A stretch of 22,910 nucleotides of DNA. Source: Lysobacter sp. (GTDB taxonomy: Bacteria; Pseudomonadota; Gammaproteobacteria; Xanthomonadales; Xanthomonadaceae). The stretch is taken from assembly GCA_030151365.1 (NCBI GenBank), contig JASLDW010000126.1, forward strand, positions 1 through 22,910, read 5' to 3'. How positions within the stretch are numbered: position 1 is the first letter of the stretch; each line of letters begins with the position of its first letter. A model generated the notes under the pieces. The model searched no databases. It was given only the letters and a program-made list of their open reading frames with translations, and was not told where the DNA came from. A program made the translations under genes and the position numbers. Below, piece by piece: positions 1 through 8,400 of the stretch.

Positions 1-259
1 CCGCAGAGGACACCAGCGACCAACTGTAGGAATACGTTCCGGTCCCCCCGGATACTGTTAAGTTCGTCGTCACGCTTCCGGTAGTTGATCCGGCAGAGAT
101 GTTCGCGGAGTTGTCCCAGGTGCCCGAAGAGGAACCTGAGATCGTGATCGGCGGTGTATTCGAGAACACTTCAGTCGACCCAAGGTACATCTTGTCGACC
201 GTCGAGGAACCCACGTAGAACTTCGCGAGATCAGTCGCGGAGAACTTAATGTTGGACAT
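1..259 (-). CDS. Partial virion protein, N-terminal 86 residues, Ig-like
   Basis: The reading frame starts at ATG 259-257 and is still open at the window edge, so the C-terminus is missing. It begins MSNIKFSATDLAKFYVGSS and continues with a VDKMYLGSTEVF segment. This 'YVGS..VDK.YLGS..V' pattern is common at the N-terminus of small phage tail or decoration proteins. After about residue 37 the sequence is rich in Ser, Thr and Gly with a TVSGGTGTYSYSW stretch, which resembles an Ig-like or PKD-like beta sandwich. The start lies 3 bases after the stop of the fibre gene upstream, with only a weak GTCGGG-like ribosome site, so translation may be coupled. Its position after two fibre genes suggests an adhesin or fibre accessory protein. 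The role is inferred from context and composition. Confidence 0.7.
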   Translation of the reverse strand, partial: MSNIKFSATDLAKFYVGSSTVDKMYLGSTEVFSNTPPITISGSSSGTWDNSANISAGSTTGSVTTNLTVSGGTGTYSYSWSLVSSA

Positions 260-262
260 GGG

Positions 263-2422
263 TTACCCGACGATGACGTAGAGGGTGTTCGCGTCCTTAG
301 ACGACAACGCGTTGTAATTCGCCTGGGTGATCTTCTGGACGTAGAAGATGTCATCCGAAGTAGTCGTGAGGCAGCGATGGCCCCCAGCCGCGATCAGGTT
401 GGCGTTGTTGTAAGTGCGAACGTTACCGCCCTCCGTCGCATAGATTCCGACGTTGTGGGTTTGGTTGTACCAGCCGGTAGAGCCAAGAGAGCGGAACCAG
501 TTTTGGCAGGTGAAGCAGTTTGGTTGCCCTGAAGACCCTCCGGACGCGGTGTACACCTCGCCGGTAGGAGTTATTCCGATTGTGTTTGCCGAACCGTTCC
601 ATAGGAAGACGGTGTCTGCGGCCGGATATAGCGCCCACTGACGATTCGTGCTTCTATCGGACATCCAGTAGGCAGCGCCACTTCCGGACACAGCCGCGGA
701 GCCGCCCTGTAGCTGCGCGCTTGTCGAGATGTTCCCGGTCGCGCTGAATACTCCGCCCCCGCTCACGCTTACCGCCGTCCCCCCTAAGACGCTACTGTAG
801 AGATTCGCCACATTTCCGTCCGGCGAATACCATTGAAATTGCTTGGAGGCATCCGAGCGGCCTTGAAATACAAATCCGCAAGTGCCGCCTGTGGCAACGA
901 CCTTACCGTAAAACGCAGAGATGTTTTCGGTGCCTCCAGTAACGCCAGTTCGCAGGTTGAACATCTGAGTTGGCGTCCCGCCTGCGGTGTCGTAGGCATA
1001 GAGCGAGTAGGATGCGTCGCCTTCTAAAACTACCTTCCACCGATTGATATTGTTGTTGAACCCAAATCCCTGAAGAATCTGTTGGGTGCCAACCGCTCCG
1101 GTGAAAATGTCTTGGTAGTTTACGCGGACGCCCCCCGTGAAATACTTGGTGCCAGTTATGGTCTGAATGGTGTCGAGTGTCGCAGGATTGGCGAGGTTTG
1201 CTGAATCCCACGGCGTCGCGCCATTGAACGAGGGTCGCTGGGTGAAATTCAGCCCCCAACCATTCTCCAATGCAAAGTTCAGGTTGTTGCCGCTTGCGTA
1301 CCCGAGATACCCACGGCGCACGCTGTCTTTGGTGAAGAACTCGATGTAGCCAGCCTGATTTACATCACCTGGGTTCAGACGAAGGTAGCCGTTCGTTCCT
1401 GCAGGGCCGATCTGTTGGGGGCCAGTGAACGTGTTGGCGCCCGCTAGGTTCGCCTTGGTCGCATCCGCAGCGTCTGTCTGAGCCTTGGTATATGCATCGG
1501 TGATGCCGTATCCAGAGACGGTAGTCGCCTTTAGAGCAAATCGGCCGTCAGCGGCGGTCTTCGTGTAGAAATTAGCCGGATCGAACGTAGCCGCCGCCGC
1601 CGCGCTTGCCGCTGCTGCGTTCTTGTACGACAGGGCGTTGGCTTCCGACGTCGCGGCATTAGTCTCGCTGGTCTTGGCGTTTGTCTCTGACGTCTTTGCC
1701 GCGTTCTTCGATGCTAGAGCGTTCGTTTCAGACGTCGACGCCGAGTTTTTGGACGCCAAGGCGGACGCCGCCGATGCCGCAGAGTTGGTTTCAGACGTCT
1801 TCGCGTTCGTTTCAGACGTCGCAGCGGCGTTCTTGGACGCCAGCGCGCTCGTTTCCGACGTGGCGGCAGCGTTCTTCGACGACAAGGCAGACGCAGCCGA
1901 CGCGGCAGCGCTAGTCTCAGAGGTCTTTGCGTTTGTTTCCGACGTGGCGGCAGCGTTCTTCGACGTAGTTGCCGACTCCGCCGCCGAAGACGCCGTGGTT
2001 TCGGACGTCTTGGCGTGCGTTTCCGACAGCAATGCGTTCGCGGCGCTCGTGCCAGCGGCGTTCATGTACGTCTGCGCCATGTCGCGAGCCGCTTGTGCGG
2101 ACTCAGCGAAGGTCATGGCGACATCGCGCGCAGAAACAGCGGAAGCAGCAGACGCGGCCGCCGCATTCGCGGCGTTCACCGCATCCGTAGCCTTCGCTCC
2201 CGCCGAAGTCGCATTGGTTTCAACCTGAGCTTCCTGGCCGGCGGGGCACAGGACCATGTAGGTGGTGCCGAGCGCGTCCGTCAGCGGGTACTTGCCGTCG
2301 TGATTGGGCCCGCCATCAGCGGTTCCGCCCAACCAGTTCTTCATCTGATCGGTATACGTTCTCCACCGATCAATGAGCGTGGACATCTGCCACGCAAGTT
2401 CGGATGCGCTGGGCGCCGGCAT
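263..2422 (-). CDS. Second tail fibre / adhesin with Ala-Ser-Thr repeat shaft
   Basis: This 719-residue protein reads as a phage side fibre. Residues 1-60 look like a short attachment segment. About residues 65-275 are a low-complexity shaft of 7- and 14-residue units such as SKNAAATSETNAKTSE, the Ala/Ser/Thr repeat type seen in lambda Stf-like fibres. At about residue 279 a FDPANFYTK segment opens the distal part, followed by a YGITDAYTK motif. Near residues 640-665 a FRSLGSTGWYNQTH motif resembles the distal tips of tail fibres and shufflon-type PilV adhesins. The C-terminus KDANTLYVIVG, preceded by an ITQANYNAL segment, is also frequent in phage fibre ends. The start ATG has a good AGGAG site and lies 3 bases after the preceding stop. 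The likely role is host-surface recognition; no chaperone gene is visible within the window. Confidence 0.85.
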   Translation of the reverse strand: MPAPSASELAWQMSTLIDRWRTYTDQMKNWLGGTADGGPNHDGKYPLTDALGTTYMVLCPAGQEAQVETNATSAGAKATDAVNAANAAAASAASAVSARDVAMTFAESAQAARDMAQTYMNAAGTSAANALLSETHAKTSETTASSAAESATTSKNAAATSETNAKTSETSAAASAASALSSKNAAATSETSALASKNAAATSETNAKTSETNSAASAASALASKNSASTSETNALASKNAAKTSETNAKTSETNAATSEANALSYKNAAAASAAAAATFDPANFYTKTAADGRFALKATTVSGYGITDAYTKAQTDAADATKANLAGANTFTGPQQIGPAGTNGYLRLNPGDVNQAGYIEFFTKDSVRRGYLGYASGNNLNFALENGWGLNFTQRPSFNGATPWDSANLANPATLDTIQTITGTKYFTGGVRVNYQDIFTGAVGTQQILQGFGFNNNINRWKVVLEGDASYSLYAYDTAGGTPTQMFNLRTGVTGGTENISAFYGKVVATGGTCGFVFQGRSDASKQFQWYSPDGNVANLYSSVLGGTAVSVSGGGVFSATGNISTSAQLQGGSAAVSGSGAAYWMSDRSTNRQWALYPAADTVFLWNGSANTIGITPTGEVYTASGGSSGQPNCFTCQNWFRSLGSTGWYNQTHNVGIYATEGGNVRTYNNANLIAAGGHRCLTTTSDDIFYVQKITQANYNALSSKDANTLYVIVG
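1600..2230 (-). repeat. Tandem 21/42-base repeats coding the fibre shaft
   Basis: Inside the second fibre gene the DNA repeats in units of 21 and 42 bases, with words such as GAAACGAACGC and AAGAACGCCGC (minus strand) recurring with small changes. The units encode 7- and 14-residue Ala/Ser/Thr/Asn blocks with Lys or Glu at fixed places. The regular period and low complexity suggest growth by slippage or recombination. The ends are approximate. The complementary strand is also free of stops here because of this composition. Confidence 0.85.
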
Positions 2423-2425
2423 TGG

Positions 2426-2641
2426 TTACTCCTGAGTTTCGTGCGCCTCGGCGTTGACTTCGCCACTTGAGACGGGACGCTGGGCTTCGGCGGTGGCGTG
2501 ACCGGCGATGAAGTTACGGAGATCGCGGATCTCCGTTTCGGTCGACTCGATCTGGACCTTGAGGTTGTCGCGAGACAGGTAAAGATCGAACAGGCGGCTG
2601 CGCGCGGCGTTAACGTCGATGGTTTGTGCTTGCTGGTTCAT
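2426..2641 (-). CDS. Small coiled-coil protein between fibre genes, unknown function
   Basis: This gene encodes 71 residues. The central part (about residues 15-48) contains LFDLYLSRDNLKVQIEST and then a TETEIRDLRNFI run, with heptad-like spacing of Leu and Ile that suggests a short coiled coil. The tail is acidic and likely disordered. The ATG has a strong GAGGAG site 6-7 bases upstream, and the gene sits 18 bases after the stop of the first fibre and 3 bases before the start of the second. It could be a fibre-assembly helper, a trimerisation or adaptor peptide, or a linker between the two fibres. I do not recognise a family and the function is not assigned. Confidence 0.8.
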   Translation of the reverse strand: MNQQAQTIDVNAARSRLFDLYLSRDNLKVQIESTETEIRDLRNFIAGHATAEAQRPVSSGEVNAEAHETQE

Positions 2642-2659
2642 TGGGTTCTCCTCATGTTG

Positions 2660-5374
2660 TTAGTACAGGCCAGGGTCGGTGTATGCCTTGGCCATGTTGT
2701 GACTGTAGATACGCAGGTGCGGGGATACGCCAGCAGGGAAGCTCGCGCCTCCAAAGCTAAGCGGACGGACAATGCGGTAGCCGAGCGGAATCACGTCGGT
2801 TACGACGTCCCACCCAAGGTCCACATCAGATTCAACCAGCACTTCCTCACCGAGCATCTCGTCGGCCCGCTTCCAGTGACCTTCTTGAAGATCCTCGAAG
2901 GCGGACTTGAGGTTGAACGGTGTGTCGGACGCAAGGCACAGCTCCGCGCCACGCGCGGTAACGATGCGAACGCACGGGACGAGCTGGTACGGGCCGACGG
3001 CTTCCACTTCGCGAAACCGCATGTCCTCGCCCGGCTTGATGGTCGAGTAGGCGTCATTCTTGCGAACCTCGTGGATCTGCCGGTTGGAGGTGATGAACAT
3101 CTCCGGGCAGACACAGAAGGAACCTCGGGACTGGCCCGGAGATGTGCCCTGGACAATGGCCGCAGAAGTTCCCGAGGTGGGCGACGAAATGGTTCCCCCG
3201 TCGAAGTACGCAGGTTGGAAGTTGAAGACCTGCTGCTTTGCACGAAGGGCATAACACCCAGACTCGCCACGCGCTCGAAATTTAACGGAAGTCCATGCGC
3301 TGTAGTTGGTGGTGTATCGGAACGACCAAGGAATAGTCATGGCCCCAGAAATTGAGCTGGGCCAGTAGAACGTCGCGCTGGCGATGTTGGTCCACGCGCC
3401 GTTGTCATAGCTGACGTCGAAATACAGGGAGATCGCGCCACCTTCAACAACAAACCCAGAAGCGTCGGCTTCTAGGAAGACGTCAACAACGTTAGACGAA
3501 ACGCGGGACCGCATGTAGCCGGTTCCGTATGTCGGACTAATCAGCTCGCCGAGGTAGCACGCGAGATTCGCTCCACCACTTGACGATGCGTTTGCGGAAT
3601 CGTAAATGGTGATCGGGGCCATGCGCCCGCCACCTGTAGCAATGGCGGCAGACTTCATGTCCATGTTCGAGGAGCGCAGAGAGCCCTTCAGGTACATCGA
3701 TCCATCATTCTTCAGGAAGAACGTGGCGTTGTTCGGGTCGGCCACTGAGCCGGTTCCGAACCACATCGGGTACGTCGCGCCTCCTTCGAGGATCAGCGTC
3801 ATGCCGTTGCCGGTGAGAGACACCTTGCCGGCGTTGAGCGTTCCCATGTCGCCTGAAATGGCTGACAGTTGGTTCACGCTGAGCGACCTGGCGTAGATTG
3901 TTCCGTCAACGATGAGTTGGCCGTTGACGCCTACGGTGCTCACCCCGCCAACCGAACCGACCACGAATGGAACTTGGGCGGACCTGCCCGGCGTGACCAC
4001 AGCGAACTTGTCTGCCAGGACGATGAACTGCGCGGAGCTTCCGCTGTTGTACTGACCGAAGCCCGAGACATAGCCGTTGACGTCGAGCTTCACCATGTAC
4101 TGCGCGGTGAGGCCGTTCTGGACAGTCTGGATCGTCGCGATGGACGCCGTGTTGCCGTTTACGGTGGTCTGTAGAGTCGAGATGGAGGAGCTGAGGGCGC
4201 TGTCGGCGTTCGCTCGGGTTGTCTGCTCGGTGACGATGGCGGCAGCGTTGCCGTTGATCGACGACTGCATCCCGTCCATGCGGGCGGTAGCGGCGGAGTC
4301 GGCGGATGCTCTGGCAGTGCTCTCGGATTGGATGAGCCCTTCGGCGGCCCCTACTCGGGTGACGAGCTGGTTGTACTGGGTAGTGAGTGCGGTGTCCGCA
4401 TTGGCTCGGGCCGTGGACTCCGAAGCAATGGCGGCGGTATTTCCGCTTGCCGTCGCAGTCACTGTGTCGATGCGTGTAGAGAGGGCGTTGTCTGCGCCAG
4501 CCCTGGCAGTCGCTTCCGACGCAATGCTCGCGGCATTGGTGCTGGCCTTAGCCTCCACCGCGTCGAGTCGCGTAGACGACGCGTAGTCACCGGCGACGCG
4601 AGCCGTGCTTTCGGCGGCGATGGCTGCCTTGGCGGCGTCCGTCTCGGCGACCATAGCGGAGAGGTGATGAGCCAAAGTCTCCGTCGGGGACACCTTCGCC
4701 GTGTTCGTGTCGAAGATGAAGGACAGCCCGTCGGGGCTCTTAGCCCCGATCAGATGCACCTCTTCCGCAATCGCAGTGTCGCCAGCGATGCGCTGATTCT
4801 TCTCGTCTATGATGAAAGTGGCGAGGGGCGTGCCGTCGATGTTCGCCAGAGCACGGATAGTGTCGTCAAGCGTGTCGACGCGGATCTCTTGGGCGGTGAT
4901 GGTTCGCGCGTTGAGATCGATGTCGGCGATACGGGCCTGGAGATCGGCGAGCAGGCTGGAATTTAGGATCGACTGCGTCAGCGCATCAAGCACCGACTGC
5001 GGGTCGCTCGTGACGCCACCAACGCCAGCTACCTTGTCCAGCGCGCCGGAGACAAGCCCGTCGTATTGGTCTTTAAGCTCCTCGATGCAGTACATGGCCT
5101 GCTGAACGGCGGCGTTTAGATCGCGCTCGTTTAGGACGGAGCCGTCGTGGAAGACGGTGAGGCCGACGTCGGGGGTACTACGGATGAACTCAAGGGTTCC
5201 TTGGGGATTCTTGAGGAACTCAATGGAGCTGCTCGTCGCCCACACGAAGTCCGTGAAGGGCATCTGGAGCACACGGTTGAGATAGATCCCGACGTGGCTC
5301 TGGTGAATGAACGGGAAGGGGACAGTGAATAGACGGGTGTTGCCGTCGACGGGGATAGCCACCCGGCTAGTCAT
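2660..5374 (-). CDS. 17: Tail fibre, gp17-type N-terminus with J-like region and Hint-like C-terminus
   Basis: This protein of 904 residues is a mosaic. Residues 1 to about 150 match the T7 gp17 N-terminal domain that binds the tail: AIPVDGNTRLFTVPFPF, a VGIYLNRVLQ segment, and GSVLNERDLNAAVQQAMY. Residues about 240-420 are repeats of the type ASESTARANADTAL, likely a trimeric coiled coil. Residues about 420-530 (AQYMVKLDVNGYVSGFGQY, then ADKFAVVTPG) resemble the C-terminal part of lambda-type tip protein J (DUF1983-like). A beta-rich region follows to about residue 740, and residues 754-893 look like a Hint domain (separate entry). The start has a GAGG site and lies just after an intrinsic terminator. 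T7 gp17 has 553 residues, so this fibre is much longer. It is probably the main receptor-binding fibre, with the J-like part perhaps acquired from a siphovirus. Confidence 0.9.
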   Translation of the reverse strand: MTSRVAIPVDGNTRLFTVPFPFIHQSHVGIYLNRVLQMPFTDFVWATSSSIEFLKNPQGTLEFIRSTPDVGLTVFHDGSVLNERDLNAAVQQAMYCIEELKDQYDGLVSGALDKVAGVGGVTSDPQSVLDALTQSILNSSLLADLQARIADIDLNARTITAQEIRVDTLDDTIRALANIDGTPLATFIIDEKNQRIAGDTAIAEEVHLIGAKSPDGLSFIFDTNTAKVSPTETLAHHLSAMVAETDAAKAAIAAESTARVAGDYASSTRLDAVEAKASTNAASIASEATARAGADNALSTRIDTVTATASGNTAAIASESTARANADTALTTQYNQLVTRVGAAEGLIQSESTARASADSAATARMDGMQSSINGNAAAIVTEQTTRANADSALSSSISTLQTTVNGNTASIATIQTVQNGLTAQYMVKLDVNGYVSGFGQYNSGSSAQFIVLADKFAVVTPGRSAQVPFVVGSVGGVSTVGVNGQLIVDGTIYARSLSVNQLSAISGDMGTLNAGKVSLTGNGMTLILEGGATYPMWFGTGSVADPNNATFFLKNDGSMYLKGSLRSSNMDMKSAAIATGGGRMAPITIYDSANASSSGGANLACYLGELISPTYGTGYMRSRVSSNVVDVFLEADASGFVVEGGAISLYFDVSYDNGAWTNIASATFYWPSSISGAMTIPWSFRYTTNYSAWTSVKFRARGESGCYALRAKQQVFNFQPAYFDGGTISSPTSGTSAAIVQGTSPGQSRGSFCVCPEMFITSNRQIHEVRKNDAYSTIKPGEDMRFREVEAVGPYQLVPCVRIVTARGAELCLASDTPFNLKSAFEDLQEGHWKRADEMLGEEVLVESDVDLGWDVVTDVIPLGYRIVRPLSFGGASFPAGVSPHLRIYSHNMAKAYTDPGLY
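2696..3115 (-). other. Segment coding a Hint (intein-like) domain at the fibre C-terminus
   Basis: Residues 754-893 of the tail fibre follow the block order of Hint domains. Cys754 begins CVCPEMFIT, like intein block A, and is followed by IHEVRKND in the place of the usual 'I.eL..GD'. Residues 809-820 (GAELCLASDTPF) sit where block B lies, but Thr818 occupies the place of the usual His. RADEMLGEEVLV matches the second 'L..GD.V' element. The end, RIYSHN (888-893), matches the terminal His-Asn, followed by only 11 residues beginning with Met. Without Cys, Ser or Thr at +1, normal splicing is unlikely; self-cleavage or a purely structural role is possible. From memory, similar tail-protein ends with a 'S..TPf' block exist in other phages, so the missing His may be typical of this subgroup. 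Confidence 0.65.
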
Positions 5375-5390
5375 TGTTACCTCGATGTGT

Positions 5391-5417
5391 AAAAGAGAAG
5401 GGCCCCGAAGGGCCCTT
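5391..5417 (-). terminator. Intrinsic terminator between gene 16 and tail fibre
   Basis: Read on the minus strand this is a perfect 8-bp stem (AAGGGCCC paired with GGGCCCTT) closed by a UUCG tetraloop and followed by CTCTTTT. It lies 6 bases after the gene 16 stop codon and 17 bases before the tail fibre start. UUCG loops are exceptionally stable, and the U-rich tail is short, so partial read-through is plausible. Confidence 0.9.
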
Positions 5418-5422
5418 GTGTT

Positions 5423-8400
5423 TCAGTGCGGAATGAACTTCCAATCGGCGTGATCCGGATCGGGGTCTTCGTCCGTTTTCGGGAACTGCTCAGCGAGCGC
5501 GTCGAAGAACGGGGCGACAGCCAGATTGATTCCGAACGGCGTTATCGCCTTTAGCGCCTTGATTGACGACTGCTTGATATGTCGATCGTCGCGAAGTGCG
5601 GCCTGTGTGAAGTCGGCTGCTACGGTTCCCATGTTGTGCGCAAGGGCGAAGCCAGGAACACCGGAGAGGAGGTTCGAGGAGTTGCCCGAGTTGCGCGCTT
5701 CGGAGAACAGGGGGTTGCCTGTGAGGGTTCCGATGGTGGTGTCGTAGATGTCCGGCGCTAGAGAAGCGAAGCCCGCGTTCTTGATCGCGGCCGTGCCAAT
5801 CGCCATAGGCGTTAGGTTGCGGTCCTTGGCTTTCTGGATGGCGTCAGGATCGACGCCGGCCAACTCCATGCCCTTAACCTTCAGTTCGTTACGCAGCCAG
5901 AACACCGCCCCTGCGAGGAGGAGCTGGAGGCCGTTACGCGTAATCATCTCCGCATCCGCCTCGGAAGCAGACCGAAGCAGTTGCTTGGTGTAGCCGACGA
6001 GCGCGAAGCTGCGGAACTGAGTCAGGAACTTACCGAGCGGGGTGTGTTGAAGGAACAATGTGTCGCCCAGGTCTTGTTCCTGGATGTCCTTCTTCACCTG
6101 GCGATGCACGGCGTACAGGAAAGCGTCTCGCGCCTCCGTATCAGTCCACCGAACCACATCGACCCGCTGGATCTTTCCACCGCTCTCGCCATTGGTCCAA
6201 GAGGTGTACTTCTTCATCTGCGTGGCGATGCGTTCCATCATCGGCTTGTCGAGACCGAGCGCAGCCGCCTTGGCTTCGCTGATGACGCCGCCGCGGAAGA
6301 CTTCGTCCTTGATCTTGTAGATGATGTTTCGCGCAGCGATGCGCTGGCCGAGAGACGTGATTCCGGCAAGGCCGGAGCCTGCGGAGACAGCACGGGAACC
6401 CACGCGGGCACTGTGGCCCACTGCGGAGTACGCGTCGGACAACTTCTGCTTTAACCGTTCGGCGTGCCCCAACTCCTGAGAGAACGAATCCACCACGTCA
6501 TAGGACGAGTAAATCTGATTGTTCAGGAAGTCGGTTCCGATGCCAAAGACCTCTTCGACCTCGCGGAGAAGATCGTCAGCCATGCGGCCGGTTGTCGCTT
6601 CACGAGTGAACGCACGGAACACCATACCGTCACCGAGGGCGCTTAGGGTGTACTTGAGGTTTCCCCAAGCGAGCAGCGAAGCGAAGTCCGGGATAGATGC
6701 GATTCCCATGTTCGCGCCTTGTGTCGTGTAGGACAGGTCACGTCCGGTACGCATCAGCTCGGTCCAGAGCGTAGAGTCGTGCAGAGGACGCGCCGTGATG
6801 AGATCGTAGGCGGCCTGGGCGTACTTCTGAACTCGCGTTAGTTCTTCGAGATTGCCTTCGAGCGCGTTCGTCACGCGCTTCATGCGGGCGTTGAAGTCCG
6901 CAGCAGACGCTATCCCGATCTTGGCCAAGGCAGTGTGCCCGGACATGGTTCGCGAGTAGCGGCCCATGAGGGACTCGACGTTGTTCTCGAATAGATCAGA
7001 GAGGGTTACCTTGACGGTTCCGCCGGTGGGAGACTTGTTGTCCCGGAGTTCCAGCGCGAAGTTCTCGTCGAACTGCTGACGAGCCTTGGCGTGGCGAAAG
7101 CCGCCCTCAGGACTCATCACGTCCTTACCGCCCTTGGTCTTGGCAGCGGCGAACTTGCTGATTATCTCCTCGGCGTCATCCGAGCTGAACTTGGCGTCGT
7201 CGAGGAACTGGCGGAGGAACACCACGTCGTCGAAGGACATGCCTTGCATGAGGCCGGCATCGTTACCGACACGAAGCTCGCGCATCCGTTGGATGTACGC
7301 CTGCGCGATCCTCCCAGCGATCTTGTCGTCCAGGTCTGCGTGGGTAGACTTTATGCCACCGGCGACGAGCTTCTCCAACTGATCCGCGCCCACTCGGTCG
7401 AGCAGGTCTTGGAACTTGTGGTAGTTGAATACTCGCGGGAGGAAGTTCGGATTCTCTTCGACGTTCTCGAAGCCCTTCACGCCGGCCGTCTTGGCCTCGT
7501 GGAGAAACTCCTTGAAGATTCCCTGCACACGGGTGGCGGCCTCTTGGACCGCCGCCGACTCGGAAGCCTGGCCACGTATGTGGAGCCCGAGTTCGATCAT
7601 GTACTGGTTACGCACTGCGCGCTTGTACTGTCCGAATATGCCGATTCCCATCTCGTCGAGCCACTTGGCGTAGGACGGATTGATCGCGGCGTTGAATTGC
7701 CCCATAAGGGCGCGCTGAATGTGGGACTGGATTTCGGATGCACCGACGGCGTTGACGGTGTCGCCCTCGTTTCCAAGGGTGTTGCCGACCAGCCGACCGA
7801 ACTCGTTGCGGACCACCTCGTTGTCGTTACCGCGCAGTACGCCGGTGAACGTCTTGATGATGAGGTTGTTCTGGGCGCCAGCCAGCTTGGTCTTGCCGAC
7901 TTCGCCGGACGAAGTTCCGCTCAGGGACGGGAAAAGGTCGTCCGTCCAGCCAACGGTTCGCGCTGCGGACAGCGTGTCTTCCCCGAACGGGGAAGCCTGC
8001 CCGATCGCGTCAAGTTGCATCTTGCGGAGGTCTGAGGCGCTCTGAAGAGTGTTCAGAGCATCGAGCTTGTCGAGGTGTCCCTGATCCACTGCGGCGTCAT
8101 CGAGCAGCTTCGAGGCGTCATCGCGTGCAACATTGGTTGCCTTCTGTGCCGCGAGGTCGTCGTTGTGTAGCCCCAGGGCTTGCTTGAACTGGTCGACCTT
8201 CGCCTGCTTCTCGGAGGTGAGCTTGACGTAGTCGGCGTCGTTCTGAAGGGCCTTCAGGGTTTCCCGTGCGTTGCGGCCTGTGGTTGACTTTTCGAGTGCG
8301 GCGAGGGGGCCTTGGAGTTTCTCCTTGAGGCCGTACCGGGTGCGCCCGAGTGCGTCGTTCGCTGCCGATAGCTCACTATCGAGCCCCTTCCGTTCTCCGG

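Noticed and set aside
1623..2228. 201-codon plus-strand frame of Ala/Ser/Asp/Val repeats
   Set aside because: It mirrors the repeat shaft of the fibre gene; its periodicity is inherited from the real gene on the other strand.
1600..2230. CRISPR-like array
   Set aside because: The repeats are in-frame protein-coding units of 21 and 42 bases without unique spacers.
2498..3355. 285-codon plus-strand frame
   Set aside because: It is antisense to the small coiled-coil gene and the fibre C-terminus and has no family signature.
7091..8035. 314-codon open frame on the plus strand
   Set aside because: It is antisense to gene 16 with the same skewed composition and no recognisable motif.
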